Notes: generated from the sequence alone by a model not told the origin. DNA of 34,584 bases from Flavobacterium columnare NBRC 100251 = ATCC 23463 (GCF_002530675.1 NZ_PCMX01000046.1:1-34584); one strand, 5' to 3'. Positions 14,726 to 23,282 are shown, numbered from the stretch's first letter. Translations and numbers: made by a program.

Positions 14726-14750
14726 CTTGCGTTATTTTTACGCAAAAGTA
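14726..14750 (-). promoter_or_regulatory. NrtR-type operator and -7 box of nrtR
   Basis: The inverted repeat TTGCGT-TATTTTT-ACGCAA (14727-14745) starts 3 bp before the nrtR ATG and shares sequence and 7-bp spacing with the operator of the prs-like gene. On the minus strand TACTTTTG (14750-14743) fits the -7 consensus TAnnTTTG and overlaps the repeat. A clear -33 TTTG was not found. Confidence 0.7.
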
Positions 14751-15124
14751 GAAAATATGTTTTTATTTTTAAGAAGTTCTTTTTAAAATAGTATACGATA
14801 GAAGCTCATGGTTTTATAGGAGTAATAAAACGTTCTATATTTTTACTGTTTTTGAGTTTTGAAATCTATAGAGTATGAAGAGCAATTAGTAAAAGAAAAA
14901 GCTGTTTTTTATTGCCTATAAAAAAGGGATAAGTTGATCTTTTTCTGTTGTTTGCATTGATTTTTTTTGTTTTTAAATGAATGATTAATCTTGTTTAGCG
15001 CTTTTAATTATTTGTCTTGCAGAGGTTTGTAATTTTTGGGTCAAGATTTGTCAAGATTTAACTTTATTTTATAATATTTCTGATAGATTGTTTTCTAATT
15101 TTATGCTTTTAAACATAAAAAAAC
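14751..15124. other. gene-free divergent intergenic region
   Basis: This AT-rich region lies between the divergent nrtR and yqhD-like genes. It contains the small hairpin GTTTTAT-AGGAGTA-ATAAAAC at 14811-14831 and a 10-bp tandem repeat (TCAAGATTTG then TCAAGATTTA) at 15041-15060 upstream of the yqhD-like gene. No convincing gene or full promoter was recognised. Confidence 0.45.
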
Positions 15125-16288
15125 ATGACAAACTTTGAGTTATACAACCCTGTAAATTATATTTTCGGGAAAGGTCAAATAGAAAAATTGACAGAATTAG
15201 TGCCTCAAAACACTAAGATTTTACTTACTTATGGAGGTGGAAGTATTTTTAAAAATGGGATTTACGATCAAGTAAAAACGGCTTTAAAGGAATTTGAGGT
15301 AGTTGAGTTTGGAGGCATAGAGCCTAATCCTCGTTTTGAGACTTTGATGAAAGCGGTTCAAGTTATTCGTGAACAAAATATAGGTTTTATCCTAGCTATT
15401 GGCGGTGGTAGTGTAATAGATGGGACTAAATTTATATCAGGAGCTGTTAAATACCAGGGGGATGAGGTAGAAATTCTTCGTCAGCGAATATTGTTCAAGG
15501 ATCTTAATGAGATAATTCCTTTTGGAACAGTTTTAACTTTGCCTGCTACTGGATCTGAAATGAATTCGGGTGCTGTAATTACTATTGAAGCAACGCAAGA
15601 AAAACTAACTTTAGGAGGTAGTGCTTTATTTCCAGTATTTTCCATTTGTGATCCAACTGTAATAGAATCGTTACCTAAGCGCCAATTACAAAATGGTGTA
15701 GTAGATGCTTTTACACATGTTATGGAACAATATTTGACTTATCCACATGACGGTATGCTACAAGATAGAATAGCGGAAAGTATTTTACAAACTTTAGTTG
15801 AAATAGGTCCTTCTGTAGTTGAAAATCCAACAGATTATAAGTTAGCATCTAATTTTATGTGGTGTTGTACTATGGCATTGAATGGTTTGATTCAAAAAGG
15901 AGTCCCTTCAGATTGGGCTACTCACATGATTGGTCACGAGTTAACGGCTTTGTACGAAATAGATCACGCAAGAACTTTAGCAATTATTGGACCTAATTTG
16001 TATAAAGTAATGTTTGATACTAAAAAGGAAAAATTAACTCAATACGGAAAGAGAGTTTGGAATTTAACAGGATCTGATGATGAAATTGCTCAAAAAGCAA
16101 TTGAAAAAACAATTGAATTTTTTCACACGATGGGAATGCTTACTCGTTTGTCTGAAAACACGGAAAATTATTCAGAAACAGCTTCTGTAATTGTAAATCG
16201 TTTTGAAGAAAGAGGATGGAAAGGACTAGGAGAAAAACAAAACATTACACCTGAGAAAGTAAGAGCCATTATAGAAATGAGTTATTAA
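15125..16288 (+). CDS. yqhD: NADPH-dependent iron-type alcohol dehydrogenase/aldehyde reductase
   Basis: The 387-residue protein is a group III iron-containing alcohol dehydrogenase of the YqhD/BDH type. The nucleotide loop is LAIGGGSVIDGTK (90-102). The metal ligands D194, H198, H267 and H281 occur in GVVDAFTHVMEQ and DWATHMIGHELTALYEIDHA and fall on the same residue numbers as in E. coli YqhD. These enzymes reduce toxic aldehydes with NADPH in the cytosol. A strong hairpin terminator follows. It is divergent from nrtR, so a shared control is possible, but no NrtR-type site lies close to its start. Confidence 0.93.
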   Translation: MTNFELYNPVNYIFGKGQIEKLTELVPQNTKILLTYGGGSIFKNGIYDQVKTALKEFEVVEFGGIEPNPRFETLMKAVQVIREQNIGFILAIGGGSVIDGTKFISGAVKYQGDEVEILRQRILFKDLNEIIPFGTVLTLPATGSEMNSGAVITIEATQEKLTLGGSALFPVFSICDPTVIESLPKRQLQNGVVDAFTHVMEQYLTYPHDGMLQDRIAESILQTLVEIGPSVVENPTDYKLASNFMWCCTMALNGLIQKGVPSDWATHMIGHELTALYEIDHARTLAIIGPNLYKVMFDTKKEKLTQYGKRVWNLTGSDDEIAQKAIEKTIEFFHTMGMLTRLSENTENYSETASVIVNRFEERGWKGLGEKQNITPEKVRAIIEMSY

Positions 16289-16299
16289 AATGGTTTTTG

Positions 16300-16366
16300 A
16301 TATTCTGAATTAGTTCAGAATATAATTTCAAAAAGCGCACTTGATTTATTCAATGTGCGCTTTTTT
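16300..16366 (+). terminator. two hairpins ending the yqhD-like gene
   Basis: A perfect 10-bp stem (ATATTCTGAA-TTAG-TTCAGAATAT, 16300-16323) is followed by a rho-independent terminator. In the latter AAAAAGCGCAC (16330-16340) pairs with GTGCGCTTTTT (16355-16365). The A-tract on the other side makes it likely bidirectional, also serving the convergent lipoprotein gene. Confidence 0.85.
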
Positions 16367-16391
16367 ACTAAACACCAAAAACAAACGTAAC

Positions 16392-17291
16392 TTAACTTTT
16401 AACCCAATTATTTTTTACATCTGTTTTTGTTTTGCTAACAGGCAAACGAAGATATTGTACTAATCCTCTACCTTCAAATTCATACGTTGTACCACTTGTG
16501 TTATGAAACAATCGAATTCGATGGTCATTGATAACGCTTAATGAAAAAGATTCATTGTTCCAAAAATCATAATCTAATGTTAAATTTTTAGTATAAGGAT
16601 TAAGATTGTTTGAAACACCATATAAACCATTAAAATCCCAGTATATATTATTTACATTTGTCCCTCGTAAGTCTTTTGAAGAACGAAAATGATTGTTTGT
16701 TCCGCCCGCTAGAAATTGTATGAAATTTTCTTTATCAAAATTATTTAAAGCACCTATTCTACTAGTGTACACTTTTTCCCAAGCTTTATATTCTTGTAAA
16801 AAGTAATGAATGTTATCATTAAATAATTTGTTATAACCAAAGTTATTTCGTTGGTATCCCGTTAAATAATAGCTTACTTTTCGGAAAGGATCATGTATCC
16901 TAATTTTATTATTTGTTAATTGACTTATTTCTAATTCAAATGTTCCGTATACATCATGAAAAATACGAATAGAATTAGGATAATAATTATAGGCTCCTAT
17001 TCTTATTCCAAATCCGTTGCCAGTTGATCCAATACCTGTTAAGTTATTGTTAGCATATAAAGCCCCATTTAAAAAAGAAATAGTAAAAGCACGTGTTATG
17101 AAAGGAATGTCACCAGGACCTTCTGTAGCATTATAATCTACATACCATAAATCATAACTTTCCATTAGTTTTGGTAAACTTATGTTTGTAATACTGGGAG
17201 TATGATGGTCTTCAATTATTGTTTCATGAGTACAAGACTGAAATAAGGAAGGTATTATTATAATCAATAAAAAAATTTTTATTGTTTTCAT
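16392..17291 (-). CDS. conserved flavobacterial lipoprotein
   Basis: The 299-residue protein starts with MKTIKIFLLIIIIPSLFQSC, a lipoprotein signal with lipobox FQSC, so it should be anchored in an envelope membrane. I chose the ATG at 17291 since an upstream in-frame start adds 17 residues in front of the signal peptide. The mature part is rich in asparagine, tyrosine and phenylalanine and has repeated beta-strand patterns such as IRIFHDVYGTFELEIS and IRLFHNTSGTTYEFEG. I recall similar flavobacterial proteins carrying a nicotinate mononucleotide adenylyltransferase label, but no nucleotidyltransferase motif is visible here. The function is unknown. Confidence 0.8.
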   Translation of the reverse strand: MKTIKIFLLIIIIPSLFQSCTHETIIEDHHTPSITNISLPKLMESYDLWYVDYNATEGPGDIPFITRAFTISFLNGALYANNNLTGIGSTGNGFGIRIGAYNYYPNSIRIFHDVYGTFELEISQLTNNKIRIHDPFRKVSYYLTGYQRNNFGYNKLFNDNIHYFLQEYKAWEKVYTSRIGALNNFDKENFIQFLAGGTNNHFRSSKDLRGTNVNNIYWDFNGLYGVSNNLNPYTKNLTLDYDFWNNESFSLSVINDHRIRLFHNTSGTTYEFEGRGLVQYLRLPVSKTKTDVKNNWVKS

Positions 17292-17457
17292 ACTATTAAG
17301 ATTTTGAGGTTTCCTAACTGAACTATCCAATATGCGTGCCATTTTTTTTGTAACTTTGGTTTCTTGTTTAAAATAGTAAGTTTACGTATTAGAATTTTTT
17401 ATCTCATTCTAATAGGTAAATAACAAAACGTTTGCCCTAGGCGTACTAAAAATGAAT

Positions 17458-17465
17458 AGGGAGGT
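17458..17465 (+). promoter_or_regulatory. strong Shine-Dalgarno before gpsA
   Basis: AGGGAGGT lies 8 bases before the gpsA ATG. Such a strong ribosome binding site is uncommon in Bacteroidota, and it supports the chosen start. Confidence 0.7.
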
Positions 17466-17473
17466 AATAAAGT

Positions 17474-18469
17474 ATGAATACACAACCCAAATTTGCTGTT
17501 ATCGGTGGTGGTAGTTGGGCTACTGCAATCGTAAAAATGTTATGTGAAAATGTAGATCAAATTGCTTGGTACATGCGAAGTATTTACGCATTAGAGCATT
17601 TGAAATTACACAAACACAATCCAAACTACTTAAGTTCTGTAGCATTTGATATCAATAAATTACAACTAACGAACGATATTAATAAGGCTGTAAAAGATGC
17701 TGATTATGTAATTTTTGCAATACCTTCTGCTTTTTTGAGTGCTGAACTCGAAAAAATGACGGAGAGTCTTGATGGGAAAGTTATTTTTTCAGCGATTAAA
17801 GGAATTGTTCCTGAAAGTAGTTTAATAGTAGGAGAGCATTTTCATACAAAATACAATATACCCTACGAAAATATTGGTGTAATAACAGGTCCTTGTCATG
17901 CAGAGGAAGTAGCATTAGAGCGACTTTCTTATTTAACTATAGCTTGTGGTGATATGGAAAAAGCAAAGATTGTAGCAACCAATTTTTCTAGTTATTATAT
18001 CAAGACTAAAACATCAGATGATATTGTAGGTACTGAGTATGCGGCTGTTTTAAAAAACATTTATTCTATTGCGGCAGGTATTGCTCATGGATTAGGATAT
18101 GGCGATAATTTTCAAGCGGTATTAATGAGCAATGCTATTCGAGAAATGAAGCGGTTTATTAAACAGGTACATCGTATGAAACGAAATATAAATAATTCAG
18201 CTTATTTGGGAGATTTGCTCGTAACAGGATATTCTGTTTTTTCAAGGAATCGTATGTTTGGTAATATGATTGGTAAAGGATATACTGTAAAATCAGCTCA
18301 AATGGAAATGAGTATGGTTGCAGAAGGATACTATGCTACAAAAAGTGCTTGGGCATTAAATCAAGAATATGAAGCTAAAACTCCCATATTAGATGCAGTT
18401 TATCAAGTTTTGTATGAAAACAAAGAAGCAAAGAAAGTCTTTAAAAAATTAACAGAAAAATTAGATTGA
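17474..18469 (+). CDS. gpsA: glycerol-3-phosphate dehydrogenase [NAD(P)+]
   Basis: The 331-residue protein is GpsA, which reduces dihydroxyacetone phosphate to sn-glycerol 3-phosphate for phospholipid synthesis. The dinucleotide loop is FAVIGGGSWATAI (7-19). SAIKGIVPES, ITGPCHAEEVALER and EYAAVLKNIYSIAAGIAHGL hold the catalytic lysine and substrate-site residues, and LGDLLVTGYSVFSRNR is the C-terminal signature. Length and motif order are normal. It is divergent from the lipoprotein gene and ends at a strong terminator, so it is a single-gene unit. Confidence 0.96.
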   Translation: MNTQPKFAVIGGGSWATAIVKMLCENVDQIAWYMRSIYALEHLKLHKHNPNYLSSVAFDINKLQLTNDINKAVKDADYVIFAIPSAFLSAELEKMTESLDGKVIFSAIKGIVPESSLIVGEHFHTKYNIPYENIGVITGPCHAEEVALERLSYLTIACGDMEKAKIVATNFSSYYIKTKTSDDIVGTEYAAVLKNIYSIAAGIAHGLGYGDNFQAVLMSNAIREMKRFIKQVHRMKRNINNSAYLGDLLVTGYSVFSRNRMFGNMIGKGYTVKSAQMEMSMVAEGYYATKSAWALNQEYEAKTPILDAVYQVLYENKEAKKVFKKLTEKLD

Positions 18470-18532
18470 TTTTTAGATAATAAATGAACCGGTATAAAGG
18501 AATTTTATAAGATCTAATCTATTTTTTGATGA

Positions 18533-18583
18533 TAGGAGAAGTCACATTACAAAAGGTATTATGTGATTTCTCCTAGTCTTTTT
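18533..18583 (+). terminator. hairpin terminator after gpsA
   Basis: TAGGAGAAGTCACAT (18533-18547) pairs with ATGTGATTTCTCCTA (18561-18575) with one G-T wobble, followed by GTCTTTTT. The stem is long and lies 64 bp beyond the gpsA stop. Confidence 0.85.
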
Positions 18584-18644
18584 CCCAAAGTAAAAGATTA
18601 AACAAAATAAAATTAGGAATTATCTTCTTTTTAGATCGTCTTAT

Positions 18645-19052
18645 TTACTTTACTACCACTCCATTTTGCCATAAAATAGGAACTTCTTCGGTAGCACGTT
18701 CATTAATTGTATTTTGTCGAAAAGTAAATTTTTTGTCGTAAAGTGTATTTCCTATGAAATAAGTTACCATAAACTCATTATTAAGGGCTAGAACACTACT
18801 TTCTATCATTTCTATTTTTAAAGCAGAAACGCTTGGCAATGTTTTAAATCCGTGACGTAATAAAGATGTTTTGCGCATTTCACCGTCTATTTTGCCGTAA
18901 GCTTTAGAAACGACTATAATATTTTCTAATTCAAAATCAGAATCATTAATAAGGTAAACATTCCATACTTTATCCATAAAATCATCATTCCATTCTTGTA
19001 CAGCGGCTAAGAATACATTTTCTACTTTAGGGATTATAATGTCTTTTTTCAT
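18645..19052 (-). CDS. small conserved protein downstream of pheS
   Basis: The 135-residue soluble protein has no recognised domain. It begins MKKDIIIPKVENVFLAAVQEWN and is built of alternating hydrophobic strands (VWNVYLIND, ENIIVVSKAYG, EFMVTYFIG), suggesting a small beta-rich fold. It follows pheS on the same strand after 82 bp and is probably on the same transcript. I recall similar proteins next to pheS in Flavobacteriaceae, sometimes mislabelled as a phenylalanyl-tRNA synthetase subunit; it has none of the synthetase motifs. Confidence 0.75.
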   Translation of the reverse strand: MKKDIIIPKVENVFLAAVQEWNDDFMDKVWNVYLINDSDFELENIIVVSKAYGKIDGEMRKTSLLRHGFKTLPSVSALKIEMIESSVLALNNEFMVTYFIGNTLYDKKFTFRQNTINERATEEVPILWQNGVVVK

Positions 19053-19134
19053 TTTAGTATTAATATTAAAAAGAAGAAAGTCAAAAGCTTGTTTTATTTC
19101 AGACTTTTGACTTTCAATATTTGACTTTATGTAA

Positions 19135-20154
19135 TTATATACTTGATTTAAATTGTTCTAAGAAACGTACATCATTTTCATAGAACATACGAATGTCTCC
19201 AATTTGGTACAATAACATAGCAATACGTTCAATACCCATACCAAAAGCAAATCCATTGTATTCTTCAGGATTAATATCGCAATTTTTTAGTACGTTAGGA
19301 TCTACCATTCCACATCCCATGATTTCTAACCATCCTGTTCCTTTAGTAATGCGGTAATCTATTTCATTTTTTAATCCCCAGTAAATATCTACTTCAGCAC
19401 TTGGCTCTGTAAAAGGAAAATACGAAGGGCGTAAACGGATTTTAGATTTGCCAAACATCTCTTTGGTAAAATAAAGCAAAGTTTGCTTTAAATCAGCAAA
19501 AGAAACCTCTTTATCAATATATAAACCTTCTACTTGATGAAAAATACAGTGTGAACGTGAAGAAACGGCTTCGTTACGAAAAACACGTCCTGGGGAAATG
19601 GTACGAATAGGAGGTTTGTTATTTTCCATATAGCGCACTTGCACGGATGATGTATGAGTGCGTAGCAATATGTCTGGATTGGTTTGAATAAAGAAAGTAT
19701 CCTGCATATCGCGTGCGGGATGATATTCCGGTAAATTTAAAGCGGTAAAATTGTGCCAATCGTCTTCAATTTCGGGGCCTTCAGAAACGTTAAAACCTAC
19801 ATTTGAAAAAATATCAATAATTTGGTTTTTAACTAATGATATAGGATGTCTTGAGCCTAATTTAATAGGTTCGGAAGGACGTGTTAAATCACCATATAAT
19901 CCTTTGACTTCTTCTTTACTTTCTAAAGCTTCTTGAATTGATTTTACTTTTTCTTCGGCTGTATTTTTTAATGTATTGATCATTTGACCAAATTCTTTTT
20001 TTTGATCATTTGGCACATTTTTAAATTCAGCAAAAATGTCTTTTACTAGTCCTTTGCTTCCAAGAAACTTAATTCGGAATGCTTCTAACTTTTCCTTATC
20101 CTGTGTATCAAAAGCTTGGGCTTCGGCAATGTATTCTTTAATCTTATCTATCAT
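19135..20154 (-). CDS. pheS: phenylalanine-tRNA ligase alpha subunit
   Basis: The 339-residue protein is the catalytic alpha subunit of phenylalanyl-tRNA synthetase, which charges tRNA-Phe as an alpha2-beta2 enzyme. It has the N-terminal coiled-coil arm (1-90), motif 2 as [19 protein letters not shown], and class II motif 3 as [17 protein letters not shown] purine-rich AAAGGAG lies 5 bases before the ATG. On the minus strand TAAATTTG (20182-20175) fits a -7 box. The beta subunit gene is not in the window, which is common in this group. Confidence 0.97.
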   Translation of the reverse strand: MIDKIKEYIAEAQAFDTQDKEKLEAFRIKFLGSKGLVKDIFAEFKNVPNDQKKEFGQMINTLKNTAEEKVKSIQEALESKEEVKGLYGDLTRPSEPIKLGSRHPISLVKNQIIDIFSNVGFNVSEGPEIEDDWHNFTALNLPEYHPARDMQDTFFIQTNPDILLRTHTSSVQVRYMENNKPPIRTISPGRVFRNEAVSSRSHCIFHQVEGLYIDKEVSFADLKQTLLYFTKEMFGKSKIRLRPSYFPFTEPSAEVDIYWGLKNEIDYRITKGTGWLEIMGCGMVDPNVLKNCDINPEEYNGFAFGMGIERIAMLLYQIGDIRMFYENDVRFLEQFKSSI

Positions 20155-20246
20155 CGGTTCTCCTTTGAAAGGTGCAAATTTAATTTTTTTTAGTGATTAG
20201 TGAATAGTTTAATTTATATTTCTAATTATTCATTCGTGTGTGTTGA

Positions 20247-20603
20247 TTACTCAATAATTTTTTTTTCCACAAAATAATTCACAATAGCTTCTTTCATTAA
20301 AACAGATTGTTCACCTGCTTTTAACGGAGGTAGTTCTTCTTTTATTTTGTAATGAGGCCAACCTTCTTGATCAAAATAGTCAAATTCGTAATACCCATAG
20401 GGCTCTAATAGCCTACAGATAGCTATGTGCATTAAATTGATTTTTTCATCTTTTTTAAAGTTTTGGTTAAATTTACCTAATTCTTGTATGCCTATTAGAT
20501 AAATAATAGCATCTAAATCAAGTTCGTCACCATCGGCAAATTTATTGGATAGGAACGCAACAATTTGTTCCCAACGCTTTTTTAATTGTATATCTCGACT
20601 CAT
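20247..20603 (-). CDS. conserved small protein, function unknown
   Basis: The 118-residue soluble protein has segments LKKRWEQIVAFLSNKFADG, DLDAIIYLIGIQELGKFN and LLEPYGYYEFDYFDQEGWPH, with no domain I can name. Helix-rich and acidic, it lies between pheS and the divergent cvpA gene. Its composition and the divergent promoter region argue for a real core gene. On the minus strand TATATTTG (20659-20652) lies 49 bp before the ATG and fits the -7 box consensus. Confidence 0.75.
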   Translation of the reverse strand: MSRDIQLKKRWEQIVAFLSNKFADGDELDLDAIIYLIGIQELGKFNQNFKKDEKINLMHIAICRLLEPYGYYEFDYFDQEGWPHYKIKEELPPLKAGEQSVLMKEAIVNYFVEKKIIE

Positions 20604-20709
20604 TTTTTATATAGAGGAAAGAAGAAAGATTAAAAGATTTTCTTCTTTCTGCAAATATAATACTAATAAAGGATAGCCCTCTTTTTTCTTTCTTGTTTTC
20701 TCTTTTTGT

Positions 20710-20717
20710 TATATTTG
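20710..20717 (+). promoter_or_regulatory. -7 box for cvpA
   Basis: TATATTTG fits the Bacteroidota -7 consensus TAnnTTTG. It ends 12 bp before the cvpA ATG, which would give a very short leader. No TTTG stands 19 bp upstream, so the promoter is only partly supported. Confidence 0.45.
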
Positions 20718-20729
20718 AAAAAAAATAAA

Positions 20730-21296
20730 ATGGGATTTATAGATATTATTATAGGGGCTTTATTGGTTTTTGGATTTTATAAAGGATTTAAAAATGGTTT
20801 GTTTGTAGAGCTAGCTTCGTTAGTAGCTTTTTTTGTAGGAATTTTTATTGCCATTAAGTTTTCGTATCTCGTAAGTGGTATTTTACAAGAAAATGTTTTG
20901 TGGTCATCTAAAACGATTCAAGTTTCAGCATTTGTTATTACTTTGGCATTTGTTGTATTAGGAATTCATTTGATTGCAAAATTGCTTTCGAGTATTGCTA
21001 GTTTTGCTTTTTTAGGTTGGGCGAATACGTTGGCAGGAGGAGCTTTTGGCGTATTAAAATCAGTTTTATTAATTGGTGTTGTTTTGAATCTTTTTCAGAA
21101 GGTAAATGTAAATGATATGATTATAAGCAAAGAAACACAAGACAATTCCTTGTTTTTTAACCCTTGTATGAAAACATCGGAAATATTATTGCCTGTTTTG
21201 GGAGATTGGTTTGCTGATTTAAAAGAGAATTCCGATAAATGGGATGAAAAAACGGATGATGTAAAAAAACAAGAAGGGCAAGAGGGTATACATTGA
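20730..21296 (+). CDS. cvpA: CvpA family inner-membrane protein
   Basis: The 188-residue protein is a CvpA-family membrane protein, a family associated with envelope homeostasis and named for colicin V production. I chose the ATG at 20730, giving MGFIDIIIGALLVFGFYKGF, since an upstream TTG start lies inside the promoter-like box. Four membrane segments are visible: about 4-20, 25-45, 65-85 and 100-120, with the conserved YKGFKNGLF loop after the first. The C-terminus is charged and cytosolic. A bidirectional terminator separates it from the convergent sufD. Confidence 0.88.
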   Translation: MGFIDIIIGALLVFGFYKGFKNGLFVELASLVAFFVGIFIAIKFSYLVSGILQENVLWSSKTIQVSAFVITLAFVVLGIHLIAKLLSSIASFAFLGWANTLAGGAFGVLKSVLLIGVVLNLFQKVNVNDMIISKETQDNSLFFNPCMKTSEILLPVLGDWFADLKENSDKWDEKTDDVKKQEGQEGIH

Positions 21297-21390
21297 AAAG
21301 ATGATATAGGGTTGAACTAATATTAATTGTTTTTTATACTAAGTAAAATGGTGTTGATTAGCAAAATCAATACATTATAGTTTTAGAATT

Positions 21391-21430
21391 AAACCCCGTT
21401 TTGGCAAGAATAGCTAAAACGGGGTTTTTA
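21391..21430. terminator. bidirectional terminator between cvpA and sufD
   Basis: AAACCCCGTTTT (21391-21402) pairs with AAAACGGGGTTT (21416-21427) around a 13-base loop. T tracts on one side and A tracts on the other let it serve both convergent genes. Confidence 0.85.
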
Positions 21431-21503
21431 TATTTTAGAGCAGTATTTTGTAAGAATTGAGCCAATACTTTTCCATTAGATTTTATAAAAATGAACAAGT
21501 GTT

Positions 21504-22820
21504 TTATAGATCAAATCCCATATTTACACCTAATTTAGAGGCAATTATTTTACCAATTTTTTCTTTTAATTCAGGTATTTTTATGCTTGAAGTTACTTCG
21601 CTGGTAAAAGCGTACATTAACAATGCTTTGGCTTCTTTTTTAGGGATACCACGTTGTTGCATATAAAATAAGGCACTTTCGTCGAGCTGACCAATGGTGC
21701 ACCCGTGTGAACATTTTACGTCATCAGCAAAGATTTCTAATTGTGGTTTTGCATTTATAGATGCTTTTTCACTTAATAAAACGTTGTTGTTTTGTTGGAA
21801 AGCATCTGTTTTTTGTGCTTCTTTTTCAACGTAAATTTTGCCATTAAAAACACCCGTTGCATGATCATCTAAGATACATTTGTAGTTTTGATGGCTTTCA
21901 CAATTTGGTTGTGCATGCTGAACTGATGTGTAATGATCTACGTGTTGTTTGTCTCCAATAATTGTAATTCCTTTCAGGGTAGAATCAATACGTTCTCCTT
22001 GGTGATAGAAATTTAAATTGTTACGAGTAATATTTCCTCCAAAAGAGAATGTATGTACAGAAACTCGGCTTTCTTGTTTTTGAGCAATATAGGTATTATC
22101 AATTAAATTAGCGGATTGTAAATCATTTTGAATTTTATAGTAATCCACAATGGCACGTTTTTGAGCAAAAACTTCTGTTACTGAATTAGTAAATACAGGG
22201 TTTTTGTTTAAACTCTGATGACGCTCGATAATTTGCACGTGTGCATTTTCACCTACAATAACTAGATTACGGGGTTGTATCATTAGAGCATTTTCAACGC
22301 CCGTTGAGAAATAAATAATTTCAATAGGTTTTTCAACTACTTTGCTTTTAGGGATGTTTATATAGGCTCCTTCATAAGCAAAAGCGGTGTTTAAACTAGT
22401 TAATGTTTCTTCCTTACTTGCTATCTGATTAAAGTAAGTGTCAATAACCATTTTATATTTAGGTTTTGTTAATGCGGAGGACATTAAGCAAACATCTAAT
22501 CCATCATGTGTGGTTGAGGATAAGAAAGTACTAAAAACACCGTCGATAAACACTACTTTATAAGTGTCTACATTGTTGATAAAGTATTTTTTTACATCCT
22601 TAATTTCAACTGCATTTTCTTTTTTAGGAAAAATGCTAAAATCGTTTTTTAATACTGTATTCAGCGATGTGTATTTCCAAGCTTCCTCTTTTTTTGTTGG
22701 AAAACCTTTAGCTTCAAAATTTTTCAATGCGGAAGTACGAAGGTCGTGTAACTCAGTGGTTACATCTACCTTTTCTTCAAACGCCATAAAAGAGGAAAGT
22801 AATTTTTCTTTTAAATCCAT
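21504..22820 (-). CDS. sufD: Fe-S assembly scaffold protein SufD
   Basis: The 438-residue protein is SufD, partner of SufB and SufC in the scaffold that builds Fe-S clusters. The C-terminal beta-helix core is clear: HQNYKCILDDHATGVFNGKI, the KCSHGCTIGQLDESALFYMQ segment and QRGIPKKEAKALLM. The N-terminus carries FPTKKEEAWKYTSL. It is the last suf gene here and ends at the cvpA-sufD terminator. Its start is separated from sufC by an inserted gene with inverted-repeat ends. Confidence 0.96.
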   Translation of the reverse strand: MDLKEKLLSSFMAFEEKVDVTTELHDLRTSALKNFEAKGFPTKKEEAWKYTSLNTVLKNDFSIFPKKENAVEIKDVKKYFINNVDTYKVVFIDGVFSTFLSSTTHDGLDVCLMSSALTKPKYKMVIDTYFNQIASKEETLTSLNTAFAYEGAYINIPKSKVVEKPIEIIYFSTGVENALMIQPRNLVIVGENAHVQIIERHQSLNKNPVFTNSVTEVFAQKRAIVDYYKIQNDLQSANLIDNTYIAQKQESRVSVHTFSFGGNITRNNLNFYHQGERIDSTLKGITIIGDKQHVDHYTSVQHAQPNCESHQNYKCILDDHATGVFNGKIYVEKEAQKTDAFQQNNNVLLSEKASINAKPQLEIFADDVKCSHGCTIGQLDESALFYMQQRGIPKKEAKALLMYAFTSEVTSSIKIPELKEKIGKIIASKLGVNMGFDL

Positions 22821-22826
22821 ACTTCT

Positions 22827-22853
22827 TTTGTTTCAAGTTTCAAGTTTCAAATT
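22827..22853 (+). repeat. terminal inverted repeat, left, of four-helix-bundle unit
   Basis: This 27-bp sequence begins TTTGTTTCAAGTTTCAAG, a run of TTTCAAG units. It is the reverse complement of 23254-23280 with a single mismatch. It lies 6 bp upstream of the sufD ATG. Confidence 0.85.
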
Positions 22854-22858
22854 CCAAG

Positions 22859-23251
22859 TTATTGGAAGTTGGTTCCTTTGAAATCTTTCTTATTTAAATA
22901 AGCAATAAAATTTTTAATAATTCTATCGCTTAGATTTTCATATTTATTTTTTAATTCTACGAATTTATCTTCTGAAATATATTCATAGTCATAAAGTCTA
23001 TATATTTGAGAACGGCACTTTCCAACTGAACCTTTTGCGATAGATAAGAATTGTCCGAATTCTATATTTCCATCTGTTTCAAAACCTTCTGCTATGTTAT
23101 CCATCATCGAACCAGAAGAAGATTTAATTTGTTCTTTAAATCTGAAATTAGTTTTTAGTTCCGTTTCTTTTGAGATCAAATGAATTTCTTCGGCTAATAA
23201 TTGTGCTTCTTGCCAGATTTCTAATTTTTCAAACTTACTTATTGTAGTCAT
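22859..23251 (-). CDS. four-helix-bundle protein (S23 family)
   Basis: The 130-residue helical protein belongs to the four-helix-bundle/S23 family, originally seen inside 23S rRNA intervening sequences. It shows FEKLEIWQEAQLLAEEIH, FRFKEQIKSSSGSMMDNIAEGF, and FLSIAKGSVGKCRSQIYRL. The function is unknown and the family spreads within genomes. Here it sits between sufC and sufD, tightly enclosed by 27-bp inverted repeats that abut both neighbours. That layout suggests insertion of a mobile or mobilised unit without disruption of either suf gene. Confidence 0.92.
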   Translation of the reverse strand: MTTISKFEKLEIWQEAQLLAEEIHLISKETELKTNFRFKEQIKSSSGSMMDNIAEGFETDGNIEFGQFLSIAKGSVGKCRSQIYRLYDYEYISEDKFVELKNKYENLSDRIIKNFIAYLNKKDFKGTNFQ

Positions 23252-23253
23252 AT

Positions 23254-23280
23254 AATTTGAAACCTGAAACTTGAAACAAA
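23254..23280 (-). repeat. terminal inverted repeat, right, of four-helix-bundle unit
   Basis: This is the partner of 22827-22853, matching at 26 of 27 positions when inverted (AATTTGAAAC, CTGAAAC, TTGAAACAAA). It ends 2 bp before the sufC stop codon. Confidence 0.85.
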
Positions 23281-23282
23281 AT

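Noticed and set aside
16392..17291. Nicotinate mononucleotide adenylyltransferase function for the lipoprotein
   Set aside because: Despite the database label I recall for such proteins and the nearby NAD genes, it has a lipoprotein signal and no nucleotidyltransferase HxGH or ISSTxxR motif.
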